A program made the translations under genes and the position numbers. 56,725 nucleotides of DNA. It comes from Priestia aryabhattai B8W22 (lineage in GTDB: Bacteria; Bacillota; Bacilli; Bacillales; Bacillaceae_H). Each line of letters opens with the position of its first letter. Within the stretch, counting starts at the first letter, position 1. Under the pieces are notes generated by a model. The model was not told the origin of the DNA, searched no databases, and saw only the letters and a program-made list of their open reading frames with translations. This document shows positions 1-8,859 of the stretch, one piece after another. The stretch lies in assembly GCF_000956595.1 (NCBI RefSeq), contig NZ_JYOO01000029.1:1-56725 (forward strand), given 5' to 3'.

Positions 1-26
1 AGCGCGGTGGCAGCCGCGCTTTTTTT
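1..26 (+). terminator. Intrinsic terminator of a gene upstream of the window
   Basis: A GC-rich stem (AGCGCGG / CCGCGCT, loop TGGCAG) is followed directly by seven T residues. It should end a transcript entering from the left, so the first gene in the window probably has its own promoter. Confidence 0.8.
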
Positions 27-122
27 ATACGTAAAATAGATTGAATATTCAGTTATATACACACCGTTACTATTATGATAAAATAATTTATGGTGAAATA
101 AGGAAAATAAGGAGGAAAAACA

Positions 123-1640
123 ATGAGAGAAGACATACAGAAAATTGAGAAACAGTTTTATGAATACATGAATAAAATCAAAAGTTATCACGAGGCAATC
201 GGAGTGATGTACTGGGATTTGAGGACGGGTGCTCCCAAAAAAGGGGCGGATCAGCGTTCTGAAGTTATTGGCATGATGTCATCAGAAGCGTTCAATCTTT
301 CTGTTTCTGATGAAATGGCAGGTTTTATTGAGAAATTAACGGATCCTGAGTCACAGCCTTACATAAACGATATTACGAAAAAAGCAGTGGAAGAATGTAA
401 AAAAGAATATGACTTAAATAAAAAGATTCCTCCGCATGAATATAAAGAATACGTTACATTAACTTCAAAAGCTGAGTCGGTTTGGGAAGACGCAAAAGAA
501 AAAGCAGATTTTGCTTTATTTCAACCGTACCTCGAAAAAATTGTAGCGTTCAATCAGAAGTTTGTGGAGTATTGGGGGTATGAAGGAAACAAATATAACC
601 GTTTATTGGACCTTTTTGAACCGGGGATGACGGTTGAAATCTTAGACGAAGTATTTGGAAAGCTACGGGAGCATATTGTGCCTCTTGTTCAGCGAATCGC
701 CGGGTCAAATACAAAGCCGAACACGGAATTTTTATTCCGTACTTTCCCAAAAGAAGCGCAAAAGCAATTTAGTCTAGACGTGTTAAAAACACTTGGCTAT
801 GATTTTGAAGCGGGGCGACTTGATGAAACAGTCCATCCTTTTGCTACTGGCTTAAATCCGGGAGATGTGCGCATCACAACTAAATATGCCGAAAACGATT
901 TCCGAACGGCTATTTTTGGAACGATTCACGAATGCGGCCATGCTTTATATGAGCAGAATATTTCAAAGGATCTTGTTGGTACGGTTCTATGTGAAGGTAC
1001 TTCAATGGGAATTCATGAATCACAGTCACTGTTTTTTGAGCAGTTTGTCGGGAAAAATAAAGCATTTTGGCAGCATCATTACGACGTACTAAAAAAGCAT
1101 GCGCCGGAACAATTTGACGATGTAGGTTTAGAAGATTTTTACCGAGGAGTAAATGAAGCAAAACCGTCGCTTATTCGTATTGAAGCAGATGAGTTAACGT
1201 ATTCTCTTCATATTATGATTCGTTACGAAATTGAAAAAGGATTAATAAACGGGGAGTATAAAGTTGAGGATTTACCGGAAATTTGGAATGAGAAATACGA
1301 AGAATATTTAGGGGTTCGTCCAAGTCACGATGGAGAAGGCGTGCTTCAGGACGTACACTGGGCCGGAGGAAGCTTCGGGTACTTCCCTTCCTATGCTCTG
1401 GGCTATATGTACGCAGCACAGTTTAAGCATACCATGTTAAAAGACTTGCCTAATTATGATGAACTATTGGAAAAAGGAGAAATTTCGCCGATTACAAAAT
1501 GGTTAACAGAACATATTCATCAGTACGGAAAAATGAAAAAGCCTCTTGAAATTTTAAACGATGTAACGGGCGAAGGGTTAAATGTAGATTATTTAATTCA
1601 ATATCTAGAAGAGAAATACGGACAGATTTATCACGTATAA
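123..1640 (+). CDS. ypwA: Metal-dependent carboxypeptidase, M32 family (YpwA type)
   Basis: This 505-residue protein should remove C-terminal amino acids from peptides in the cytosol as a metal-dependent M32 (Taq-type) carboxypeptidase. The zinc motif HECGH lies at residues 269-273, and an HESQ motif about 30 residues later supplies the third metal ligand, as the family requires. The length matches B. subtilis YpwA (about 500 residues). The C-terminal part carries the family's GYMYAAQ and GVLQDVHWAGGSFGYFP-type segments. No signal peptide is visible. The ATG is preceded by AAGGAGG at a good distance. It is flanked by terminators and is probably monocistronic. B. subtilis has ypwA near xpt-pbuX, which supports the name. 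Confidence 0.93.
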   Translation: MREDIQKIEKQFYEYMNKIKSYHEAIGVMYWDLRTGAPKKGADQRSEVIGMMSSEAFNLSVSDEMAGFIEKLTDPESQPYINDITKKAVEECKKEYDLNKKIPPHEYKEYVTLTSKAESVWEDAKEKADFALFQPYLEKIVAFNQKFVEYWGYEGNKYNRLLDLFEPGMTVEILDEVFGKLREHIVPLVQRIAGSNTKPNTEFLFRTFPKEAQKQFSLDVLKTLGYDFEAGRLDETVHPFATGLNPGDVRITTKYAENDFRTAIFGTIHECGHALYEQNISKDLVGTVLCEGTSMGIHESQSLFFEQFVGKNKAFWQHHYDVLKKHAPEQFDDVGLEDFYRGVNEAKPSLIRIEADELTYSLHIMIRYEIEKGLINGEYKVEDLPEIWNEKYEEYLGVRPSHDGEGVLQDVHWAGGSFGYFPSYALGYMYAAQFKHTMLKDLPNYDELLEKGEISPITKWLTEHIHQYGKMKKPLEILNDVTGEGLNVDYLIQYLEEKYGQIYHV

Positions 1641-1754
1641 AAAGTGCTATAAACGAATATTATGTTTTATATCACAGGTAAATGTTCGAAAATATCGTTT
1701 TTAGATATTTTCAAATAAAAGATTTGCTGATATAATACAATTAACTCAATAACG

Positions 1755-1825
1755 CACTCATATAATGACGAGAATAAGGCTCGTAAGTATCTACCAAACT
1801 ACCGTAAATAGTTTGACTATGGGTG
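1755..1825 (+). ncRNA. Purine riboswitch aptamer, guanine/xanthine class
   Basis: The conserved purine aptamer is present. The P1 strands CACTCATATAAT and ACTATGGGTG enclose two short hairpins (P2 GACGAG...CTCGT, P3 CAAACT...AGTTTG), with the conserved joining segment AAGTATCTACC. The specificity base in the 3' junction reads GACTATGGG, meaning C rather than the U of adenine switches, so guanine or hypoxanthine is the predicted ligand. It sits in the leader of xpt-pbuX exactly as in B. subtilis. Confidence 0.95.
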
Positions 1826-1859
1826 AGCGATGAAGTTTGTTTTTCACATTTGTGCGTAA

Positions 1860-2537
<678 letters not shown>

Positions 2538-2538
2538 T

Positions 2539-3849
2539 ATGAATAAAGGAAAAGTCTTTTCACTTGGTTTACAGCATGTTTTAGCTATGTACGGAGGTGC
2601 GATTGTTGTTCCGCTTATTGTTGGAGGAGCCATTGGCTTGACTCAACAGCAGCTTACGTATTTAGTGGCGATTGACTTATTTATGTGCGGTGTGGCAACG
2701 CTACTGCAAGTATGGAAAAATCGTTTTTTTGGAATTGGTCTTCCAGTTGTATTAGGGTGTACGTTTACTGCCGTAGGACCTATGATTTCAATTGGAGGTT
2801 CTTACGGCGTTTCCTCCATATATGGTTCTATTATCGTCGCTGGTTTACTCATTGTCCTTCTTTCTGCTTTTCTAGGTAAATTGGTTAAGTTTTTCCCTCC
2901 TTTAGTTACGGGTTCGGTTGTAACGATTATTGGAATTACGTTAATTCCTGTGGCGATTAAAGATTTAGCCGGAGGAGAAGGAAGTAAAGATTTTGGCAGC
3001 TTGAGCAATTTAGGTTTAGGTTTTGGGGTTTTGCTATTAATTATTGTTCTGTATCGATTTACAAAAGGATTTATGCGCTCTGTCTCTGTGTTATTAGGAT
3101 TAGTTGTTGGAACAATTGCAGCGTCTTTTATGGGGAAAGTCGATTTTTCCGGCGTAAAAGAAGAAGCGTGGGTTCATATGCCGCATGTGTTTTACTTTGG
3201 GATACCAACGTTTAACATTATGGCCATTCTGACAATGTTCCTTGTTTTACTTGTTGGCATTGTCGAGTCAACAGGCGTTTATTTTGCCGTTAGTGATATT
3301 TGTAAAAAAGAAGTGGATGAAAAAGATTTATCTAAAGGCTATCGGGCAGAAGGATTGGCGATTTTATTAGGCGGATTTTTTAACGCATTTCCTTATACAG
3401 CGTATTCTCAAAATGTAGGACTTTTACAATTGTCAGGTGTTCGCACAAGAAATGTTGTATTTGCAGCGAGTGGAATTTTAATCGTTTTGGGTTTTCTACC
3501 TAAAATCGCAGCCGTGACGACAGTTATCCCGAGCTCTGTCCTTGGTGGAGCAATGGTAGCTATGTTTGGAATGGTAATCTCTTCAGGTATTAAAATCCTT
3601 AGTCAAGTTGATTTAGCAAAACAAGAAAACCTTCTTGTGATTGCATGTTCGGTTGGCATGGGCCTAGGGGTGACGGTTGTACCTGAACTCTTCAAAAACT
3701 TACCAGAGAGTCTTCAAGTTCTTACTGGAAGCGGTATTGTAATGGGGAGTTTTACAGCAATCTTTTTAAATATTGTCTTTAATATGATGAAATCACCACG
3801 TACGCAAGTTGTGGAAAAAAAATTAGCAAATGAAGTAATATCGAAATAA
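2539..3849 (+). CDS. pbuX: Xanthine permease (NCS2 family)
   Basis: This is a 436-residue polytopic membrane protein of the nucleobase:cation symporter-2 family. It should import xanthine for the Xpt enzyme encoded just upstream. The NCS2 features are visible: the N-terminal LGLQHVLAMYGGAIVVPLIVGGA segment, the central VGIVESTGVYFAVSDI motif holding the conserved Glu of the substrate site, and the FPYTAYSQNVG motif. I start it at the ATG at 2539, which has GGAGG of the xpt 3' end at the right distance. A start at 2491 would run inside xpt. It is regulated by the shared riboswitch. Confidence 0.96.
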   Translation: MNKGKVFSLGLQHVLAMYGGAIVVPLIVGGAIGLTQQQLTYLVAIDLFMCGVATLLQVWKNRFFGIGLPVVLGCTFTAVGPMISIGGSYGVSSIYGSIIVAGLLIVLLSAFLGKLVKFFPPLVTGSVVTIIGITLIPVAIKDLAGGEGSKDFGSLSNLGLGFGVLLLIIVLYRFTKGFMRSVSVLLGLVVGTIAASFMGKVDFSGVKEEAWVHMPHVFYFGIPTFNIMAILTMFLVLLVGIVESTGVYFAVSDICKKEVDEKDLSKGYRAEGLAILLGGFFNAFPYTAYSQNVGLLQLSGVRTRNVVFAASGILIVLGFLPKIAAVTTVIPSSVLGGAMVAMFGMVISSGIKILSQVDLAKQENLLVIACSVGMGLGVTVVPELFKNLPESLQVLTGSGIVMGSFTAIFLNIVFNMMKSPRTQVVEKKLANEVISK

Positions 3850-3914
3850 AAAGAGGCTGGCACAAAAGTATTTTAGTGGAAGAAGATCCGAACGATTAAT
3901 CGTTCGGATCTTTT
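3848..3914 (+). repeat. Post-gene repeat copy 1: conserved 35-nt leader plus private palindromic hairpin
   Basis: Directly after the pbuX stop lies a segment containing GAGGCTGGCACAAAA and TATTTTAGTGGA that recurs after gabD (6556-6590). In this copy it is followed by a perfect 30-bp palindrome (3883-3912, arm AAGATCCGAACGATT) and a T run, which should act as the pbuX terminator. The hairpin sequence is unrelated to that of copy 2 although the leader is shared. Confidence 0.7.
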
Positions 3915-3960
3915 CATTGTCTAGGGAACATAGCGTTAAATTATTTAGTTGTTTCTTATT

Positions 3961-4086
3961 GTTGATTGGAGGGCAAGACGAAGACTCCTGCGGGAAAAGC
4001 GGTATAGGTGAGACTCTGCAGGATCGTAAGCGACAAGGAGGCTCACCGGCCACCCGCGGAAAGCGGAGCCTTGTACGGAAATCAAC
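3961..4086. repeat. GC-rich structured intergenic repeat of Bacillaceae type
   Basis: A 126-nt block, clearly GC-richer than its surroundings, is bounded by the inverted repeat GTTGATT / AATCAAC. It contains internal pairings such as GGTGAG with CTCACC and the segment GACTCCTGCGGGAAAAGC. I recall very similar intergenic elements scattered through Bacillaceae genomes, but cannot search here. The open frame across it is short and encodes nothing recognisable, so I treat it as a non-coding repeat. With copy 1 of the post-gene repeat it fills the gap between pbuX and the LysR gene. Confidence 0.65.
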
Positions 4087-4141
4087 AGCTGTAATAAGCG
4101 GTCCATAGTAGAACATTTGTCCAATTTGTTCGTCTTTCTTA

Positions 4142-5002
4142 TTAAGATCGTGTTTTGAAAAACAGTGTATAAAGCATTTTCCCCACGTCAGGGTTTTTTG
4201 CCACTAATGAAATTTCTCTTTTGAATTTGAAGTCTGTAATGGGTAAAGCTTTAATGTTTGAGCTTAGTAAATGGCGCATAAAAATTTCAGGGAGAATTGA
4301 AATACCTAAATTAGCTGAAATAAATCCCATAATACTTTGAGCAAATTCAATTTCATTGGCAATGGGGATTTTTAAGTTATGACGATTGTATGCTTTTTCT
4401 ACTAGTGTCCGAACATCGCACCCTGGGGGAAGAACTACGATGGGTTCTTCTTTGAAATCTTCAAATGATACGTTTTCTTTTTCAGCTAACGGGTGCTGAT
4501 CATTCACAAATAAATAAAAGTCTTCTTTGAATAATAGTTTTGACCAGTAAGTATGTTGAACCTCTCGATCATCAAATAAAGCCCCGTCAATTTTATTACT
4601 TTCTAACTGCTCTAACAAATCATAATAGTGATGCGAGGTTTTTATATCAATATGGCGATTGTGGTCTTTAGCAGAAGCCAGTTGATAAGGTAAGTAAAAA
4701 GCAGCCATACTTTGCCACGTTCCGATAGTTAAATCACAAGCTTCTTGCGTAGACACTAATTTTTTTTGAAGAGCATGAACGCTTGATAGTATGGATTCAC
4801 CTTCTTGTAAAAGAATTTCACCCGCTGAGGTTAATTCTACTCCTGTAGCGGAGCGAATAAATAATGTTACTCCTAAATCTTCTTCTAGTTTTCTCATTTG
4901 CTTACTAAGTGCAGGCTGCGTCATATGCAGCTGTTCGCTTGCTTTGCTTAAGCTTTTTGTTTTGGCTGTTTCAATAAAAGACTCAAGCCATTCTGTTTTC
5001 AT
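4142..5002 (-). CDS. LysR-family transcriptional regulator
   Basis: This 286-residue regulator has an N-terminal winged helix-turn-helix (residues about 5-62, with the typical SLSKASEQLHMTQPALSKQ segment) and a C-terminal LysR substrate-binding domain (about 90-280). LysR proteins usually bind a small-molecule inducer and control a divergent gene. Here that gene is the GabD-type dehydrogenase, 130 bp away, with an ATAC-N5-GTAT site between them. I choose the ATG at 5002, preceded by AGGTG. A GTG three codons upstream overlaps that ribosome site. The inducer is unknown; a semialdehyde or gamma-aminobutyrate-related compound is my inference from the neighbour. Confidence 0.9.
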   Translation of the reverse strand: MKTEWLESFIETAKTKSLSKASEQLHMTQPALSKQMRKLEEDLGVTLFIRSATGVELTSAGEILLQEGESILSSVHALQKKLVSTQEACDLTIGTWQSMAAFYLPYQLASAKDHNRHIDIKTSHHYYDLLEQLESNKIDGALFDDREVQHTYWSKLLFKEDFYLFVNDQHPLAEKENVSFEDFKEEPIVVLPPGCDVRTLVEKAYNRHNLKIPIANEIEFAQSIMGFISANLGISILPEIFMRHLLSSNIKALPITDFKFKREISLVAKNPDVGKMLYTLFFKTRS

Positions 5003-5025
5003 ATTTATCACCTATAACCTTTTGT

Positions 5026-5040
5026 TATACCCATAGTATA
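5026..5040. promoter_or_regulatory. Candidate LysR operator between the regulator and gabD
   Basis: The dyad TATAC-CCATA-GTATA contains the LysR-type core ATAC-N5-GTAT. It lies 23 bp upstream of the regulator start and about 95 bp upstream of gabD, where autoregulation plus control of the divergent gene is usual. The assignment is by position and symmetry only. Confidence 0.55.
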
Positions 5041-5132
5041 GAAGGGAAGTTCTCATAAATCAACGAAGATGCTAGTGTATATAGTGTAGTTAACACAGCA
5101 CAAAGAAATTCACACAACTAGGAGGATGAACG

Positions 5133-6557
5133 ATGTATCCAAACAAACTTTATATTAACGGTGAATGGACAACAACAGAAGAGAAAATTGATGTGATTAA
5201 TCCAGCAACAAAAGAAGTTATAGGACAAATTCCAAAGGCAGGCGCAAAGGAAGCAGCTTCTGCAGCTGATGCAGCTGCGACAGCTTTTAAAACATGGTCG
5301 AAAAGAACCGCTCAAGAGCGCAGTGCTATTTTAATGAGATGGCATCAACTAATTGAAAATCATAAAGATGAACTAGCAGAAATTATGACAACGGAACAAG
5401 GAAAACCATTTGCAGAAGCAAAAGGTGAAATTCAGTATGGCAATGATTATATTGCTTGGTTTGCTGAAGAAGGAAAGCGTGTATATGGTGAAACGATTCC
5501 AGCTCATCATACGCATAAACGTATCACGGTTAAAAAACAGCCCGTTGGTGTTGTAGCAGCTATTACACCATGGAACTTCCCGGCAGCCATGATTACGCGT
5601 AAAGTGGCCCCAGCCCTTGCAGCAGGATGTACAATTGTTTTAAAACCATCTGAAGAAACACCATTTACAGCATTTCGTTTAGTAGAGCTCGCAGAAGAAG
5701 CTGGCGTTCCAAAAGGTGTGATCAATGTTGTTACTGGAGATGCAGCAGCTATTGGCGACACATGGCAAAAAGACGGACGTATCCGAAAATTAACATTTAC
5801 TGGTTCAACAGCGGTTGGTAAACATTTAATGCGCGGTGCTGCTGATACTGTGAAAAAATTATCGCTGGAATTAGGCGGTCACGCACCGTTTATCGTAACA
5901 GAAAATGCAGATTTAGATGCTGCTGTAAACGGCGTAATTGCTTCTAAGTTTGTCAACGCAGGTCAAACATGTATCTGCACAAACCGCGTATATGTACAAG
6001 AATCCATTGCAGATGCTTTCGTTGAAAAATTTGCAGCAAAAGCGGCGGAATTAACAGTAGGAAATGGATTAGAAGAAGGCACACAAGTTGGGCCGTTAAT
6101 TAACGACAAAGCGGTTGAGAAAGTAAAAGCACAAATTGCGGATGCAAAAAATAAAGGAGCTAAAGTTGTAGTTGGCGGACAAGCTATAACAACTAAAAAT
6201 GGTTTCTTTATGGAGCCGACAATTATTACAAATGTAACTGATGACATGAATTGCATGTTTGAAGAAACGTTTGGACCATTGGCACCTGTAGCAACATTCA
6301 AAACAGTAGAAGAAGCCGTAGAACGAGCAAACAATAGCCCTTATGGTTTAGCGGCTTACGTATTTACAGAAAACATTAAAGAAGCAACGTTTGTATCTGA
6401 AGAATTAGAATACGGCATTGTAGGAGTAAATGATGGCTCTCCATCTGCAGCTCAAGCTCCATTCGGCGGCTTTAAAGAAAGTGGTCTTGGACGTGAAGGA
6501 AGTCATTACGGTATTGAAGATTATTTAGAAGTAAAATATATCTCAATGGGACTTTAA
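5133..6557 (+). CDS. gabD: NAD(P)-dependent succinate-semialdehyde dehydrogenase (GabD-type)
   Basis: A 474-residue aldehyde dehydrogenase expected to oxidise succinic semialdehyde to succinate in the GABA route, using NAD(P)+. The catalytic cysteine is C280 in GQTCICTNR, a motif typical of the GabD subgroup. The general base is E246 in LELGGHAP, and the cofactor loop is FTGSTAVGK. An AGGAGG site precedes the ATG. No GABA aminotransferase gene (gabT) is adjacent, and the nearest regulator is LysR-type rather than the MocR-type GabR of B. subtilis, so regulation probably differs. The family is certain; the exact substrate is inferred from motif and length. Confidence 0.88.
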   Translation: MYPNKLYINGEWTTTEEKIDVINPATKEVIGQIPKAGAKEAASAADAAATAFKTWSKRTAQERSAILMRWHQLIENHKDELAEIMTTEQGKPFAEAKGEIQYGNDYIAWFAEEGKRVYGETIPAHHTHKRITVKKQPVGVVAAITPWNFPAAMITRKVAPALAAGCTIVLKPSEETPFTAFRLVELAEEAGVPKGVINVVTGDAAAIGDTWQKDGRIRKLTFTGSTAVGKHLMRGAADTVKKLSLELGGHAPFIVTENADLDAAVNGVIASKFVNAGQTCICTNRVYVQESIADAFVEKFAAKAAELTVGNGLEEGTQVGPLINDKAVEKVKAQIADAKNKGAKVVVGGQAITTKNGFFMEPTIITNVTDDMNCMFEETFGPLAPVATFKTVEEAVERANNSPYGLAAYVFTENIKEATFVSEELEYGIVGVNDGSPSAAQAPFGGFKESGLGREGSHYGIEDYLEVKYISMGL

Positions 6558-6755
6558 TAAAAAGTAGGACAAAAATATTTTAGTGGAAGTGAAATACGAA
6601 CTAGCAACTAATAATCAAAATTATTGGTTGCTAGTTCGTATTTTTTTGTTGTTAAGATCGACGTCGCTTTCATGTGTTTCGTTGCTTCTAGCTCATTAAT
6701 CCCATTAGTTCGTCTTTAGGTTGGATTGATTTCGTTGTGTCCCAGCCTCTTTTTT
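6556..6755 (+). repeat. Post-gene repeat copy 2: conserved leader, private hairpin, inverted terminal segment
   Basis: The leader (6556-6590) matches that after pbuX. It is followed by a 24-bp hairpin with one G-U pair (arms 6592-6615 and 6620-6643, core ACGAACTAGCAAC) and a T run, a strong terminator for gabD. At 6737-6755 the sequence GTGTCCCAGCCTCTTTTTT is the inverse of the leader start as best preserved in copy 1 (AAAAAGAGGCTGG), so this copy has MITE-like terminal inverted repeats over about 200 bp. The rest of the gap to 7001 shows nothing I recognise beyond a few A/T-rich stretches and the next ribosome site. Confidence 0.65.
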
Positions 6756-7001
6756 ATGTACTTTTGTAAAGAAAATTTGAAATAATAGTTCTTTAACGCA
6801 ATTAATTGCATTTCTAGGGTGTCTGTGCAAGAATAAATACTTCAAAAATGGTTTAGCTTTGTTTAAAGCGTGGGTAATACAACAAATGCACATGATTGCT
6901 TGTTAGATGAAATGAAAAGCAGAACTTTACCACTGATAAATTACGCAAGCTAGAACCAAAATAGTAGTACTGAATGGTGAAAAATATAGGAGTTGATATA
7001 G

Positions 7002-7544
7002 ATGATTACAGCAGAGAAAAACATAGTGAAATTTAAAGCGAAAGACGGACGTGAAGTCACCATACGCCCTGCACAGGCAAGTGATGCAGAGCATATTACA
7101 ACAGCGGTAAGAGAAATTATTGAGGCTGGAGAATTTATTCAAAAAGATGAGCCGCGCACAGTCCAAGAAGAGCAAGATTTTATTGCATCAGTAGAAAAGA
7201 ACAATCACATGTACGTTGTAGCTGAAGTCGAGGGTGAAGTGCTTGGAATTGCACGTGTTCTTAGAGGAGAAATTAACATGAAGCGCCACACGGGGCTCTT
7301 CCGTACATGGCTTATTTCAAAAGCACAGGGAATGGGGATAGGAAAACAATTTATGAATTATACGCTAAACTGGTGCAAAGAAAATAATCTTCATAAACTT
7401 TCTTTAACTGTGTTTGCTTCTAATAAAGTGGCATACGAATTGTATAAAAAAGTAGGTTTTGAACAAGAAGGCGTTATGAAAGAACAAGCTTATTTCAACA
7501 ATGAATATGTAGATGAAATCTACATGTCCATTTTCTTTTCATAA
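7002..7544 (+). CDS. GNAT-family N-acetyltransferase
   Basis: A 180-residue acetyltransferase with one GNAT fold (about residues 12-170). The acetyl-CoA pyrophosphate loop is visible as QGMGIGKQF, followed by the typical LTVFASNKVAYELYKKVGFEQEG segment. The substrate cannot be read from the sequence; relatives acetylate small amines, antibiotics or protein N-termini. A ribosome site (TAGGAG) precedes the ATG. It is isolated, with the gabD terminator upstream and a promoter region for bpsA downstream, and so is probably monocistronic. Confidence 0.88.
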   Translation: MITAEKNIVKFKAKDGREVTIRPAQASDAEHITTAVREIIEAGEFIQKDEPRTVQEEQDFIASVEKNNHMYVVAEVEGEVLGIARVLRGEINMKRHTGLFRTWLISKAQGMGIGKQFMNYTLNWCKENNLHKLSLTVFASNKVAYELYKKVGFEQEGVMKEQAYFNNEYVDEIYMSIFFS

Positions 7545-7583
7545 AAAATAAGCACTTATTTTCGTCAATCCATAAATTGTATC

Positions 7584-7611
7584 TGTACATTCAGATTATT
7601 TGCGCTATAAT
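7584..7611 (+). promoter_or_regulatory. Candidate sigma-A promoter for bpsAB
   Basis: A consensus -10 box TATAAT (7606-7611) lies 16 bp after a weak -35 box TGTACA (7584-7589). It is the best promoter in the gap before bpsA and lies upstream of the leader hairpin at 7650. Confidence 0.5.
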
Positions 7612-7649
7612 AAAAGTGCACAACAAACATACACTTCTTCAAAACGTAG

Positions 7650-7678
7650 ACTTTCCTGAGTTATAGGAAAGTTTTTTT
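7650..7678 (+). terminator. Intrinsic terminator or attenuator in the bpsA leader
   Basis: An 8-bp stem (ACTTTCCT / AGGAAAGT, loop GAGTTAT) is followed by seven T residues. It sits downstream of the TATAAT promoter and 90 bp before bpsA, so it either ends the upstream transcript or attenuates bpsAB. Confidence 0.75.
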
Positions 7679-7768
7679 GTGTTTCGCCTCCATTCCACTA
7701 AAAAAGAATTGAATAAATCCCCAGCTATTACAAATGTTAAATGTAACGCAATCAAAGAGGTGAAGTGT

Positions 7769-8854
7769 ATGCCAAAGATTATCTCAGTTGGATTTGGAGT
7801 CCCCCCCTATGAATTAACTCAGCAAGACACGCTGCTATTTGCAAAAGAACTTTTTTCCGAATCGTTTAAAGATATTAATCGTCTGCTAACCGTTTTTCAA
7901 AATGGTCAAATTGAGAAACGTAATTTTGCCAAAGACTTATCTTGGTTTCAAGAAGATCATACATTTGAAGAAAAAAATGATGCTTTTATAGAATCTGCTG
8001 TTGAATTAGGTACAAAAGCAATTGAAGACTGTTTAACAAATAAGAACTATGTAAGTACCCCTTTGCCATGTGGAGAAATTGAGGCTATTTTTTATGTTTC
8101 AACAAGCGGTTTAGCTACGCCTAGCATTGAAGCGCGAATTATGAATAAGCTTGCGTTTTCAGACCATACAAAAAGAATTCCTATTTGGGGATTAGGGTGT
8201 GCTGGAGGAGCGTCTGGGCTTTCAAGAGCTTATGAGTATTGCAAAGCCTTTCCACGTGCTAAAGTCCTTGTTTTATCCATTGAGCTGTGCAGCTTAACTT
8301 TTCAGCGAAATGATCGTTCAAAAAGCAACTTAATCGGTACATCTTTATTTGCAGATGGAGTAGCGGCTGCTTTAGTCGCAGGTGACGAAGCAGATACTAC
8401 TTTTGCGCTTGCAAAAAGCTATCCTTACATTTTACATACGCAATCCACGCTCATGCCTAATTCAGAAGATGTAATGGGATGGGAGATTAAAAATGATGGA
8501 CTATTTGTTGTCTTTTCAAAAGATATTCCCACGATTATCGATTCGTGGTTAGGCGGAGAAGTTGAGTCATTTTTACAAACACAGCATTTGACCAGTAGGG
8601 ATTTAAAGCATTTTGTTGCTCATCCTGGAGGGAAAAAAGTGCTCGAAGCATATGTATCAACGCTGTCGCTAAACGAAAATATGATTGCTGATTCCCTAGA
8701 TGTACTTAAAAACCATGGAAACATGTCTTCGGCAACCGTTTTGTATGTATTGGACCGCTTTATGAAAAAAGAAATTTCGAGTAAAGAATACGGTTTATTA
8801 ACAGCCCTTGGCCCTGGATTTAGTTCTGAAATGCTTCTATTAGAGTGGAGGTAA
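7769..8854 (+). CDS. bpsA: Type III polyketide synthase (BpsA/BcsA, chalcone-synthase family)
   Basis: A 361-residue type III polyketide synthase. In B. subtilis the orthologue extends fatty acyl-CoA with malonyl-CoA to alkylpyrones and alkylresorcinols. The catalytic triad is complete: C144 in GLGCAGGASG, H285 in FVAHPGGKK and N318 in NHGNMSSAT. I start at the ATG at 7769, which has GAGGTG upstream; a longer frame from 7679 would begin inside the leader terminator. The length fits the family (about 365). The methyltransferase bpsB follows after five bases, and the pair forms the known bpsAB unit. Confidence 0.95.
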   Translation: MPKIISVGFGVPPYELTQQDTLLFAKELFSESFKDINRLLTVFQNGQIEKRNFAKDLSWFQEDHTFEEKNDAFIESAVELGTKAIEDCLTNKNYVSTPLPCGEIEAIFYVSTSGLATPSIEARIMNKLAFSDHTKRIPIWGLGCAGGASGLSRAYEYCKAFPRAKVLVLSIELCSLTFQRNDRSKSNLIGTSLFADGVAAALVAGDEADTTFALAKSYPYILHTQSTLMPNSEDVMGWEIKNDGLFVVFSKDIPTIIDSWLGGEVESFLQTQHLTSRDLKHFVAHPGGKKVLEAYVSTLSLNENMIADSLDVLKNHGNMSSATVLYVLDRFMKKEISSKEYGLLTALGPGFSSEMLLLEWR

Positions 8855-8859
8855 AGCGA

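Noticed and set aside
3917-4108. A 63-residue frame across the GC-rich repeat, and a 97-residue frame on the other strand
   Set aside because: Both lie inside the structured repeat and the post-gene hairpin; neither has a ribosome site nor a recognisable protein.
6705-6893. A 62-residue minus-strand frame after gabD that might be a transposase remnant
   Set aside because: No DDE-type motif or inverted repeat pair around it, and it starts in A/T-rich sequence without a ribosome site; too weak to call.
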